Below, piece after piece: positions 7,155 through 14,838 of a stretch of 18,959 nucleotides of DNA. The stretch is taken from positions 1 through 18,959 of the forward strand of contig JAITST010000356.1 of NCBI GenBank assembly GCA_031287585.1, written 5' to 3'. The position numbers were made by a program, and so were the translations under genes. The stretch's first letter is position 1. Every line of letters begins with the position of its first letter. Source of the stretch: Planctomycetaceae bacterium. Lineage in GTDB: Bacteria > Planctomycetota > Planctomycetia > Pirellulales > Thermoguttaceae. The notes under the pieces were generated by a model. The model ran no database searches and had not been told where the DNA came from. It saw only the letters and a list, made by a program, of their open reading frames with translations.

Positions 7155-7183
7155 ATGATACACGAAAACGGTAAAGATTTCAA
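7155..7183 (-). promoter_or_regulatory. Sigma70-like promoter of the DUF4432 gene
   Basis: On the minus strand TTGAAA (7178-7183) and TATCAT (7155-7160) are separated by exactly 17 bases. Each differs from consensus by one base. Transcription would start near 7148, giving a leader of about 43 bases before the ATG at 7105. Confidence 0.6.
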
Positions 7184-7258
7184 GCGGCACGGTCAGTATA
7201 TTAAAATCTAAAAATTTTCTTCCTTCGTGTATTCGCGGTTAAGAATCAAAACACAACA

Positions 7259-7303
7259 ACCGGTAAAATAACGTTGTAAAAAATTACAACGAATTTTACC
7301 GGT
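7259..7303 (-). terminator. Strong stem-loop terminator of the HU-like gene
   Basis: ACCGGTAAAAT (7259-7269) pairs with ATTTTACCGGT (7293-7303), and inside it CGTTGTAA (7272-7279) pairs with TTACAACG (7284-7291) around an AAAA loop. This gives about 19 base pairs with one small internal loop. On the minus strand a T/G-rich run (TTGTTGTGTTTTG) follows, as expected for an intrinsic terminator about 47 bases beyond the HU stop. Confidence 0.75.
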
Positions 7304-7349
7304 CACTGTGCTTCGTTAATCGAATCGCGTCTATTGCAGACGCAACTGA

Positions 7350-7685
7350 TTACGAATTTAGAGCGGAATCTTTGAGTGCTTTGAGCGGTCTGATCTTCAC
7401 ATCGTTACGAGCCGGTTTTGCCGGAAGGTCACGAATAACACCAAGAACTTTTACACCCTTCTGAGCCGGTTTTGCCGGAATACGCCGTTTGACAACTTTG
7501 AACAGCCCCGGCAAAATGAACGCACCCGTTCCTTTTTTGCCAACGCTCTTCTTAATCAACTCGCCCAGCGCATCAACTACCGTACCTACGTCTTTTTTCG
7601 ACAGACTGGTTGTTTCCGCGAGTTCGAGGATGATTTGCGATTTCGACAACGATTTTGGAGATGGTTTCTTTTCAGAACTAGCCAT
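7350..7685 (-). CDS. HU/IHF-family DNA-binding protein, variant arm
   Basis: HU proteins are small dimeric DNA-bending nucleoid proteins. This 111-residue member has the standard helical N-terminal half (LSKSQIILELAETTSLSKKDVGTVVDALGELIKKSV) and the GTGAFILPGLFKVV strand region. It ends in PAKPARNDVKIRPLKALKD, a Pro/Ala/Lys-rich form I associate with planctomycete HU-like proteins. The usual arm-tip motif with the intercalating proline (xNPxTG) is not visible; the corresponding stretch reads GVKVLGVIRD, so DNA bending may differ. Two copies of PAKPA (69-73 and 88-92) flank that stretch. It has a perfect AAGGAGG Shine-Dalgarno at 7691-7697, five bases from the ATG, the best in the window, consistent with abundant expression. 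A strong terminator follows. Confidence 0.9.
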   Translation of the reverse strand: MASSEKKPSPKSLSKSQIILELAETTSLSKKDVGTVVDALGELIKKSVGKKGTGAFILPGLFKVVKRRIPAKPAQKGVKVLGVIRDLPAKPARNDVKIRPLKALKDSALNS

Positions 7686-8135
7686 TAAGTCCTCCTTGTC
7701 CTTTCTTGTTCGAGAGAAAACTTATCAACTGTGCGAACAAACGGGCGCGGTCAAAACCAAAATGACCGCCGCTATCTTTGTAAAAATCCCGCCGCACAGA
7801 GGGTCCCTCTCGCATTCTCACAAATATCTTGACATGATTACAAAATCTGTCAAGTGTTACAGCCCGCATTTTCCGCACATTTGGGCAATTTTTCCCAAAA
7901 AAGTTCAAAAAAATACCCGTTTGGACGGTTTTTCGACAAAAAACGGAGAAAAAAAGGTCGCGCACGGGGGCACGGAGTACACGCGAAATAAAAAAATTTG
8001 TAAACGTTTACGAATAGTTTTCACCACGAAGACACGATGGCACAAAGAAAGAAAAGAATTTTAGATTTATGATTTTCGATTTTGTAAAATCAAATCTAAA
8101 TCACAAATCTAAAATCTAAAATATCTATTCCAGTA
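7686..8135. other. Intergenic region with an inverted repeat and a low-complexity dispersed module
   Basis: I see no gene here. The HU Shine-Dalgarno occupies the left end. CTTGACA (7828-7834) and TGTCAAG (7848-7854) form an inverted repeat with a 13-base centre; the minus-strand TTGACA could be a -35 element for HU, but no convincing -10 lies at the right distance. From about 8021 there is a module beginning ACCACGAAGACACGATGG and continuing into AGAATTTTAGATTT and reiterated AAATCTAAA, with hairpin potential (AGATTT...AAATCT). Related pieces occur at 4718-4816 and 7203-7240. A 95-codon minus-strand frame at 7678-7965 has no recognisable features and overlaps the HU ribosome binding site. 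Confidence 0.5.
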
Positions 8136-8163
8136 TTGAAATCACATTCGATTTTGTTACAAT
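8136..8163 (+). promoter_or_regulatory. Sigma70-like promoter of the HEAT-repeat gene
   Basis: TTGAAA (8136-8141) and TACAAT (8158-8163) are separated by 16 bases, each one base from consensus. The expected start point leaves a leader of about 50 bases ending in TTGAGG, a reasonable Shine-Dalgarno, before the ATG at 8222. Confidence 0.55.
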
Positions 8164-8221
8164 GTTTTCTGTCTTTCCCGATTGACTATTCCGTTTTTCA
8201 TATCGAACTTGAGGTTTTTTT

Positions 8222-10840
8222 ATGCGGTTTTTGTTTACAATTGTTGTTTACCTTTTTATTTTGAGTTTTGCTTCTGGTCAGGTTACTGATAAGCAGGCGT
8301 TGTTGGATAAAGCGTCTGGTTTTTTGATTTGGTTTCGTGAGGCGGATAACAACGACTTGCGGGCGGGGTTGCGGGTTACGGATTTTCGTAAACGGATTAC
8401 TCCGTTTGAACTCGTTCAGGCATCGACGCTGCTCGCTGGTGCTAAACAAAACGATACTGCGAATATGCTTCTTGACGTGTTTCCAAAACTTGAAGCGTCG
8501 CCTTATGAGTGCTATGAGATTGTTGAACAATTATCCGATAACGGTCTGGATACGTTAAATGTCGGCGGGGCGGAGCATCCGTTGCTCGCTGCGTTACGTC
8601 GAGACGCTGACGTTTTTATGAAGACGTTACTCACGCCTGCGGAGAAAGTCGCTCTGTACAACGACCCGCAAACGCCGGTCGAAATTATGAACGCGGTTGT
8701 TATTCTCGCTGGTACGCCGCACCCGCAGATTGCGCGTAGTTATCTGAAAAAGTTTAACGCACTCGAATTGTCAAACGAAGACGCGGCGGCGATTGTTGAT
8801 TCGGTTGGTTCTACGATACTCGCTAGTATCGCGGTCAACGGCGAGTTCGCGCCGATGGCGAATACGGCGATGCAAAACGTTTTCGCGAAGGCACGCGAGT
8901 ATTGGGCTGAACCGCAAAGCATCAAAGACGCGATTGACCGAATCGCGGGCAGTGAGATAAAAACGTCTGATAGCGATGTTACTGTCGTTTGGCGAGGCGG
9001 CGAGTTGTCGGTGCCGATGGTAATCGAACGTTTCGCGACAGCAAGCGACGACGAAGCGAAGGAACTAATCGCGCTGCTCAAATCGCTCGGTAAAAAATCG
9101 TGTGACGCTGTTGTCGAATCGTTGCGCAGTGATAACGAAAAAGTTGTTCAATACGCCGCGCAAGCGTTACACGCAACACTACCTGCCGAAGATTTGCCGC
9201 AAGTGTTCGCGTTGGCACTCGACGAAAAACGCGGAGAGAAACTACGCGAAATCGTTGGCGGTTTACTCAAAGACAAATCTGGTACGTTGCCGCCGCGCGA
9301 CCTCGCCGCGAAACAGTTATACAACATCGCACTCGACTACCGTAATCACCGCCGGATTCTGAACTACGACGAAAACGGCAACACTTCGTTTTGGAAGTAC
9401 GACGATAGCGGCGAAAAACTAGTGTGGGCGGAGTTACCGGTAACGGCGGCGTACCGCGAGTTCACACTTCGTTACGCGAAGGACGCGGCAGCAGTAGCAC
9501 CGGACGCGCCGACGATAAAACGTTTGTACATCGAGATGTTGTTTGAACTTGCCGCTCACCGCACCGCTCCGTTCCAACCGGCGGAAGGTGATTTGGTTGC
9601 GTTACAGGACGAGTTGAGCAAGTTAGATGCCGATGTTGAAACGATTGAACAGGTACTTGCGGAGGCGAACAACGCGAAACAGTTTGGCGCGGCACAAGTC
9701 GCGGCGATGTTGCTTGGCGAGATGGGGACGGCGGAAACGTTGTTCTATGACAATAACAACGCTGTCGGCAACAATGTTGCCAATGGTCGTAACAATCGTA
9801 ACAACGCTGCGTCACGGACAAACAAAATCCGCCCGCTCGTCGCTGCGGTTGCGTCGCCGAATCGTCACGTTCGTTACGCGGCGTTGAAGTCGATAATGAA
9901 GTTGTCACCGGAAAAGCCGTACTACGGACGAAGTTTTGTTGCCGACGCGATGCTGTGGTTCGCGCGCGGCGAGGGTGACGCGAAGATTGTTTCGGCGGCA
10001 CCGAAGCACACGGACGCATTGAAGATTGCGAACTTTGTTTCGGCGCAGGGCTACAATGCGGAGACGGCGACGACGAGTGCGGAGGCAATGAGGTTGGCGG
10101 CTGCGTCGCCGGATTTTTGTTTCGTCGTGATTGATGATAGTTGTAAGACACCGCCGCCGGAAGCGATTGTACGTGAGATGCGAAACGATTGCAGAACGCA
10201 CGATTTACCGGTTGCGATTCTGACGTTGCAGCGGAATAAGTTACGTGACGCGGTGGTACAGACACCGCTTGAATGGCAGTCGCTAGCCGAGCGAACGTCG
10301 CCCGAAAGTCCGTTTGCTCACTCGCTTTCGATATACTATCCGCCGCCGCAAAACGCGGACGATATGAAGTTCATCACGGACGACTTGTTCTTCAAGACAA
10401 GTACACACCCGACTGCCGCGACGTTGCGTCTGGCACAGGGGCGTGAGGCGTTGGGCTGGATAAAGGAAATTGTCGCGGCGCGTAAGGCGGGCGAGCAAAG
10501 TTTGTACGATTTTGAAAATCTGGAAACGGTGACAATGAAGGCGTTAAATTCGACAACATTGTTTCGGCAAGGATTAGAATTGGCGGCAGTAATCCGTTCA
10601 GCAGCGATGCAGATACGTCTCTCCGAGATAGCAAGCCAACAAACGCTAGACATAAAATTACGCCAACTAGCGGCGCAAAAGTTCGGAGAAAGCATAGAAC
10701 GCAACGGAATTCTCCTACGCGGCAAACAACTACAAAATCTATACGACCGCTACAACGCCTCCGAACAAGAATCGAAAGATTCGCAAGAAGTGCTAAGTGC
10801 GTTACTAAACGCGGTAGAAAAGAAGACGTTTAAGAAATAA
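8222..10840 (+). CDS. Exported HEAT-repeat protein with a degenerate receiver-like domain
   Basis: The 872-residue protein begins with a Sec signal peptide (MRFLFTIVVYLFILSFASG, probable cleavage after ASG; no lipobox cysteine), so it is probably periplasmic. Alpha-helical repeats of HEAT type are visible, for example ELIALLKSLGKKSCDAVVES-LRSDNEKVVQYAAQAL (about 281-316) and LVAAVASPNRHVRYAALKSIMKL (about 539-561). An Asn-rich linker (510-535) interrupts the array. Residues about 586-670 look like a CheY-type receiver: a second strand and helix GYNAETATTSAEAM, a third strand FCFVVIDDS with Asp638/639 at the phospho-acceptor place, and a fourth strand LPVAILTLQ; the N-terminal acidic pair is absent. 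The C-terminal 150 residues are helical. No enzyme motif is seen; a scaffold role is inferred. Codon use drifts from T/G-rich at the 5' end to A/C-rich at the 3' end. Confidence 0.85.
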   Translation: MRFLFTIVVYLFILSFASGQVTDKQALLDKASGFLIWFREADNNDLRAGLRVTDFRKRITPFELVQASTLLAGAKQNDTANMLLDVFPKLEASPYECYEIVEQLSDNGLDTLNVGGAEHPLLAALRRDADVFMKTLLTPAEKVALYNDPQTPVEIMNAVVILAGTPHPQIARSYLKKFNALELSNEDAAAIVDSVGSTILASIAVNGEFAPMANTAMQNVFAKAREYWAEPQSIKDAIDRIAGSEIKTSDSDVTVVWRGGELSVPMVIERFATASDDEAKELIALLKSLGKKSCDAVVESLRSDNEKVVQYAAQALHATLPAEDLPQVFALALDEKRGEKLREIVGGLLKDKSGTLPPRDLAAKQLYNIALDYRNHRRILNYDENGNTSFWKYDDSGEKLVWAELPVTAAYREFTLRYAKDAAAVAPDAPTIKRLYIEMLFELAAHRTAPFQPAEGDLVALQDELSKLDADVETIEQVLAEANNAKQFGAAQVAAMLLGEMGTAETLFYDNNNAVGNNVANGRNNRNNAASRTNKIRPLVAAVASPNRHVRYAALKSIMKLSPEKPYYGRSFVADAMLWFARGEGDAKIVSAAPKHTDALKIANFVSAQGYNAETATTSAEAMRLAAASPDFCFVVIDDSCKTPPPEAIVREMRNDCRTHDLPVAILTLQRNKLRDAVVQTPLEWQSLAERTSPESPFAHSLSIYYPPPQNADDMKFITDDLFFKTSTHPTAATLRLAQGREALGWIKEIVAARKAGEQSLYDFENLETVTMKALNSTTLFRQGLELAAVIRSAAMQIRLSEIASQQTLDIKLRQLAAQKFGESIERNGILLRGKQLQNLYDRYNASEQESKDSQEVLSALLNAVEKKTFKK

Positions 10841-10860
10841 GAAATAGGATGCCTTATTAA

Positions 10861-10880
10861 CCATAGGATTTATCCTACGG
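10861..10880 (+). terminator. Hairpin after the HEAT-repeat gene
   Basis: CCATAGGA and TCCTACGG pair around a TTTA loop with one mismatch, 20 bases after the stop codon, and TTGTTT follows. It is a modest intrinsic terminator candidate. Confidence 0.5.
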
Positions 10881-11297
10881 TTGTTTAGCAAACTCGTTAA
10901 TTCGCTGCATCTCCCGTCTATTTCTGAACTAACCAATAATTTAGTAAATTTACGTAATGTTTTCCGCGCGTTGGAAATATTCTGTTTTTTATCTTTCTCA
11001 ATTATCTTTCTCAATAACTAAAACCACTTTACGCGCCAGTCGGGGGCGCAGTTTAGGTGATTTATCACGGGAAACCGCTTCTGATACAGTTACCGATTCG
11101 AAGGTGTCCAAAACTTTTCGAGTCCTCTCGCACTGTGATTATCTCTTTGATTTGAGCGTTCTGCTCGTTTCGTTTTTACATTCATTTTCGCGTCTCGGGT
11201 ACCTCTGCGCGTACCGAGAGATTTTCACAGGCGGATTTTTGGTACTACTACAAATACAAAACAAAATCAAAATATCGCCCCGTAAGAACGCAACACC
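10881..11297. other. Intergenic region, no convincing gene
   Basis: No supported gene is seen. A 202-codon plus-strand frame from 10957 runs through repeats and into the autotransporter gene in antisense and looks spurious. Small structures are a tandem duplication of TTATCTTTCTCAA near 10990-11015, a hairpin GCGCC/GGCGC (11033-11049), and TCTCGGGTAC (11193-11202) pairing with GTACCGAGA (11211-11219) with one bulged G. Confidence 0.5.
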
Positions 11298-11317
11298 CCG
11301 TCGGTTAAAACCGACGG
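11298..11317. repeat. 20-base perfect palindrome (second copy of the 5847 element)
   Basis: CCGTCGGTT and AACCGACGG flank an AA centre. It matches the palindrome at 5847-5866 apart from the single mismatch there, and lies 6 bases from repeat copy 4. On the minus strand it follows the autotransporter stop and could terminate that transcript. Confidence 0.7.
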
Positions 11318-11323
11318 CAATGT

Positions 11324-11346
11324 TATACCAAACACGATTGAAAATT
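11324..11346 (-). repeat. Dispersed 23-base repeat, copy 4 (inverted)
   Basis: Reverse complement of the repeat with a single change (GTTTGG for GTTCGG). With copy 5 it forms an inverted pair separated by 32 bases. Confidence 0.8.
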
Positions 11347-11378
11347 ACGCAGTCCGATAGGGGCTACACACTTAACGC

Positions 11379-11401
11379 AATTTTCAATCGTGGCAAGTAT
11401 A
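11379..11401 (+). repeat. Dispersed 23-base repeat, copy 5 (3' part diverged)
   Basis: AATTTTCAATCGTG is conserved but the following bases are GCAAG instead of TTCGG before the terminal TATA. It pairs with copy 4 over TATAC and CACGATTGAAAATT, giving a potential large stem-loop 23 bases downstream of the autotransporter stop. Confidence 0.7.
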
Positions 11402-11424
11402 ACAAACATGCAAAATCAAATCTT

Positions 11425-14058
11425 CTACCAGCGAATCAAACCGCCGATATATCCGACCGACTGGAACGGTGTTCCGTCGCGGTCTATGTATGCGTTGCCT
11501 GTGAATCCGGCGAACAGGTCAGACCTTTTTGTCACCGCGAACGAGCCGCTGATATTGACAGTTAAAATTTCACGACCTAAGTCGCTGCCATATACCGTGC
11601 TGCTTTTATACTCCGCCGGTGTGACGGGGGCGGCATGATCCACTACCTTAGTAACACCCGTTACACTTGCCTTCAACGTGTTGTCGTTCAAATCATACGA
11701 GTAGAACAAACCGCCGTTCAACTTCACACGCTCCCGCTCGAATTGAAAATCACTACCAAAGCGAAGGAACATTTGCGTGTAACTCAAACCGTTGTACCGA
11801 ACCGCGTTCGCGTGAGTACCTGCCTTGAAACCAGTCTCTGACGTTGCGTCAACATTGTTGACATACACATCAACGCCGACAGCCGGTCTGAAACTGAAAT
11901 TGGACGTGCGATAAAAACGCTTTCCAAATTCGAGATTTCCTTCGATTGTTTTACCGTTAAACGACGCTAAACGCGGATTCCTGCCAGCGAGTGTCCAACG
12001 ATTTGAGTCATAACCTTGCCATCCAAAGTTCACAACTCCGCGAAAATCCGCACCTCTGCTGAACACGTGAGCCGCGTAAACTCCGACGTAGGCATCGTCG
12101 GATTCGACACTGTTCTGACCAGCGTCAGCGGTTGCTTTCTCATAGCCGCCCAACACGCCGAGTTGATTATTATTCGTGCGAAACAAATCAAACCCCAACT
12201 GTACACCGTTGCTGTTTATGTTCCAATCCGTTTCGAGCGTGTTGCTATAATACTGGTTGGCGCGTCCAACATAATTAAACCACACCGAACGTGTTTTGCC
12301 GTTTTTCGACGCACTGTTAGAGCCATCGGGATAATCACCGCACGGGTCACATTCTGACTGTCCCAAGAACTTCAATTTCGGATTAACAAGCCGCGCACGA
12401 CCGGAAATAAAATGGTCTTGAACCGCTTGGTAGCCAGCGTTAAAGTTGTGAAGTGAAATCAACGCCAAGTAACCATCACCAATTTTCACACTGGCAGCGG
12501 TACCAGTCTTCTCGATATTGTTGTTGACCTTTTCATATACCGAGAACGAATCACGGACTTCGATATTGCCATTGAAGGAATTTGTACCATCAACTTTCAA
12601 TGCTAATTCGTCATCACCAAAGATAGCAATTTTACCAGTACCAGTCAAATCACCGCCAACGAGATTGTCTTTTACTGAATTAATTGTGAGAGTACCTTTA
12701 TCAACGGCAAAATTACCGTCAACATCAAATCCGCCGAGTAAGGCAAGTTCGCCGTCGCCTTTTTTGGTAACATTCCCGCCAACGACAATGCCGTCATTAT
12801 CCGTGATTTTACGTCCGGCGGCTGCGTCAAAAGTGACATTACCCCAAGAGGTAATTGAATTTGTTGCCGCTTTTCCCGCACCAACTTTAACCGTGTTTCC
12901 GTCAAAGAGAACATCGCGGTTCACTGATTCAATAGTCAATTCGTTATCGTTCGCAAATATTGCACCACCCATCGCGTTAGTATCACCTTCAACCTTGTTA
13001 CCGATAAAGTTGACATCGGTTAGGGTCACTTCGATTCCTGTACTATTACCATAACCCTCGAGCCAAAGACCACCGCCAACTGCGACATCATTGAAAATTA
13101 AGGGATCATCATCGGTAGATTTAGCCAAGTTACCAATGATGTCTATGTTCTTGATTGTGACAAAGCTTTTTGCACCAGAAACTTGATTGAAAATAGCAAT
13201 ACCACCGCCGACAGCATTACCCGATTTATTTGCCAGTACAGTGTTATCACCGATTACAGCAGTGTTTTTTCCATCAATGTCAATACTTGCAAAATTCGCC
13301 AATGTCAGACCACCACCGTAAGCGTCACCAATACCACCTGTATTATTTGCATATGCTTTGTTGCCTTTTATGCTGACGTTGTTAAGTACCGCCTTAACGT
13401 TCCCGATGTTAGCAACCGTACTGTTATTGAGATTTAATCCGCCACCGCCAGCGTTTAATCCTGACACACCGCCAATACCAGTACCATCGGCAACTACTTG
13501 GTTCTTATAGAAGTTACTGTTTGTGATAGTGACTGTTTGACCAATGCCAAAATTGTTAATATAACCGCCGCCGCCAAAAGCCATTTTACTTGCTGGTGTA
13601 TTAGTACCACCAATAGTATCAACCGCACCAAAATGAGTATCATCTATAAACCGGTTTCCGCCAGTGAAGGTCAGGTTTTCGATATTAAGATTTAGTAATC
13701 CATTAACGTTTCCAACACCGCGAAACGCAAACACTGAACCATTAGCGGTTGCATCTCCCCCCGGTATGTTACCGCCATTAACATAACTGAATGTTGCCCC
13801 CGCAGCACCGCCAGTGAAGGTCAGCGTATCTGCATTTGGATTCACGCTAATCAGTAAATTACTTGTACCCGTCACACCATACGCCGCAAAACCATCAAAA
13901 AGTACACCACCTAAACCGGGTATAGCATGATTATCAAAATTTACGGTCGCCTTATCGGTCGTAAAATTAACCGTCACAGTATCAGCGGCGAGGGCATTTC
14001 CGCACATTACAGACGTAACTAGCATAGGTAACATTTTTCCCCAAATGTTCGTTTTCAT
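11425..14058 (-). CDS. Autotransporter (type Va-like) with beta-helix passenger and C-terminal barrel
   Basis: The 877-residue protein has a Sec signal peptide ending GNALA|AD, then a Gly/Asn/Val-rich passenger of about 540 residues. Repeated units such as VTITNSNFYKNQV, LNNVSIKGNKAYANN and VNFIGNKVEGD are typical of a right-handed parallel beta-helix, as in polymorphic outer-membrane and adhesin-like autotransporters. A short linker with two cysteines (CDPC, 570-573) leads to a barrel of about 287 residues (591-877, SVWFNYVG to IGGLIRW) rich in alternating aromatic/polar strands and ending in Trp, as expected for a BAM-inserted outer-membrane protein. No protease catalytic triad is seen. The start at 14056-14058 follows a good AAGGAGA Shine-Dalgarno; the longer open frame adds 33 residues without merit. 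The ligand or function of the passenger is unknown. Confidence 0.88.
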   Translation of the reverse strand: MKTNIWGKMLPMLVTSVMCGNALAADTVTVNFTTDKATVNFDNHAIPGLGGVLFDGFAAYGVTGTSNLLISVNPNADTLTFTGGAAGATFSYVNGGNIPGGDATANGSVFAFRGVGNVNGLLNLNIENLTFTGGNRFIDDTHFGAVDTIGGTNTPASKMAFGGGGYINNFGIGQTVTITNSNFYKNQVVADGTGIGGVSGLNAGGGGLNLNNSTVANIGNVKAVLNNVSIKGNKAYANNTGGIGDAYGGGLTLANFASIDIDGKNTAVIGDNTVLANKSGNAVGGGIAIFNQVSGAKSFVTIKNIDIIGNLAKSTDDDPLIFNDVAVGGGLWLEGYGNSTGIEVTLTDVNFIGNKVEGDTNAMGGAIFANDNELTIESVNRDVLFDGNTVKVGAGKAATNSITSWGNVTFDAAAGRKITDNDGIVVGGNVTKKGDGELALLGGFDVDGNFAVDKGTLTINSVKDNLVGGDLTGTGKIAIFGDDELALKVDGTNSFNGNIEVRDSFSVYEKVNNNIEKTGTAASVKIGDGYLALISLHNFNAGYQAVQDHFISGRARLVNPKLKFLGQSECDPCGDYPDGSNSASKNGKTRSVWFNYVGRANQYYSNTLETDWNINSNGVQLGFDLFRTNNNQLGVLGGYEKATADAGQNSVESDDAYVGVYAAHVFSRGADFRGVVNFGWQGYDSNRWTLAGRNPRLASFNGKTIEGNLEFGKRFYRTSNFSFRPAVGVDVYVNNVDATSETGFKAGTHANAVRYNGLSYTQMFLRFGSDFQFERERVKLNGGLFYSYDLNDNTLKASVTGVTKVVDHAAPVTPAEYKSSTVYGSDLGREILTVNISGSFAVTKRSDLFAGFTGNAYIDRDGTPFQSVGYIGGLIRW

Positions 14059-14740
14059 CGTAGGTTTTCTCCTTGTTGGAAGTAGTGATGGAATATATTT
14101 TGTTTTTAAGTTAGTGGGACAAGACATCTGTAAGTACAGAATTTCGTCTGTCAACACAACTATAAAATCGCATTCGTTTTATTTGTTTTTCAAACGTTTG
14201 GAAAACAAATGATATCAAGTTTCGTAACTAACGGTACTGACCGTCAAAGTAAACGGATTACATTCGCCGTTTTCATACAATTCACGCGCAATACCGTAAA
14301 GAGAGGTTTTCGTCCCTGTTACGTGATAGGGATAGATTTTTATTTGTTGTCGAAATACCTTGCCCAATTGTTCAATTGGCGATTCTTTCGTGAAATAGGA
14401 AGAGGGAATTTAGAGAGGCTGAGTGATATTTGCCAACACAAAACGGGCTATCTGAACTTATAATTGATATTATAAAACGATTGCAATGATTTTGCGTATT
14501 GACTTTGATTACATAACTGAACGCAAAGCGTCACTGATTTCAATTTGTGCCAATAGAAGATTGAAAATTTAGTACCAAATCATCGTTACGCTTTGAATCA
14601 CAACAAGCAAAAACCGTAAAGATTACTCAATCAACGTAAACATATTGGTAACAGTTGAAAATTAGGTCGTGTCACAGAATTGTTGATGTGATGGTCTCTG
14701 TACTTTCCCAAAAATCACAATACGATGTCACCACTTACAA
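14059..14740. other. Long AT-rich intergenic region upstream of the autotransporter
   Basis: I see no gene in this stretch. It contains the autotransporter leader with a minus-strand TTGACA near 14154 but no well-placed -10, and a 16-base palindrome CCAATTG-TT-CAATTGG near 14366-14381. An 84-codon plus-strand frame (14209-14463) has no Shine-Dalgarno, no recognisable motif and crosses the palindrome; it is not called. Confidence 0.5.
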
Positions 14741-14756
14741 TGACTTTGCAAAGTCA
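14741..14756. promoter_or_regulatory. 16-base perfect palindrome
   Basis: TGACTTTGCAAAGTCA is its own reverse complement with no gap. It could be a binding site for a dimeric regulator. Its target is unclear because the nearest start codon downstream on the minus strand is almost 700 bases away. Confidence 0.4.
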
Positions 14757-14771
14757 AATTTTACATGTAGG

Positions 14772-14820
14772 TAAGGATAGGTAAGGGTAGTTTTTTGTAT
14801 TCTATCCTTATCTATCTTTA
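14772..14820. repeat. Imperfect hairpin built on a tandem GGTAAGGRTA duplication
   Basis: GGTAAGGATA and GGTAAGGGTA are adjacent direct repeats (14770-14789). Bases 14776-14790 pair with 14802-14816 using two G-U pairs, and the stem extends about four more pairs to 14820. The loop contains six T. The G-U pairs on one strand only suggest that, if functional, it acts as plus-strand RNA. Confidence 0.5.
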
Positions 14821-14838
14821 ACTACCTGTGAAAAAAAA

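Noticed and set aside
7106..7183. Longer N-terminus for the DUF4432 protein, resembling a membrane segment
   Set aside because: A good promoter lies inside this stretch, so the upstream ATG would not be on the transcript.
7678..7965. Minus-strand 95-codon frame upstream of the HU-like gene
   Set aside because: It overlaps the HU start and Shine-Dalgarno and shows no domain features.
589..11401. Dispersed repeats as a CRISPR array
   Set aside because: Copies are kilobases apart, in both orientations and without regular spacers; no cas genes are present.
10957..11565. Plus-strand 202-codon open frame
   Set aside because: It runs through the dispersed repeats and then antisense through the autotransporter 3' end, has no Shine-Dalgarno and no recognisable protein pattern.
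14209..14463. Plus-strand 84-codon open frame upstream of the autotransporter
   Set aside because: No ribosome binding site or motif, composition like the surrounding non-coding DNA, and it contains a perfect palindrome.
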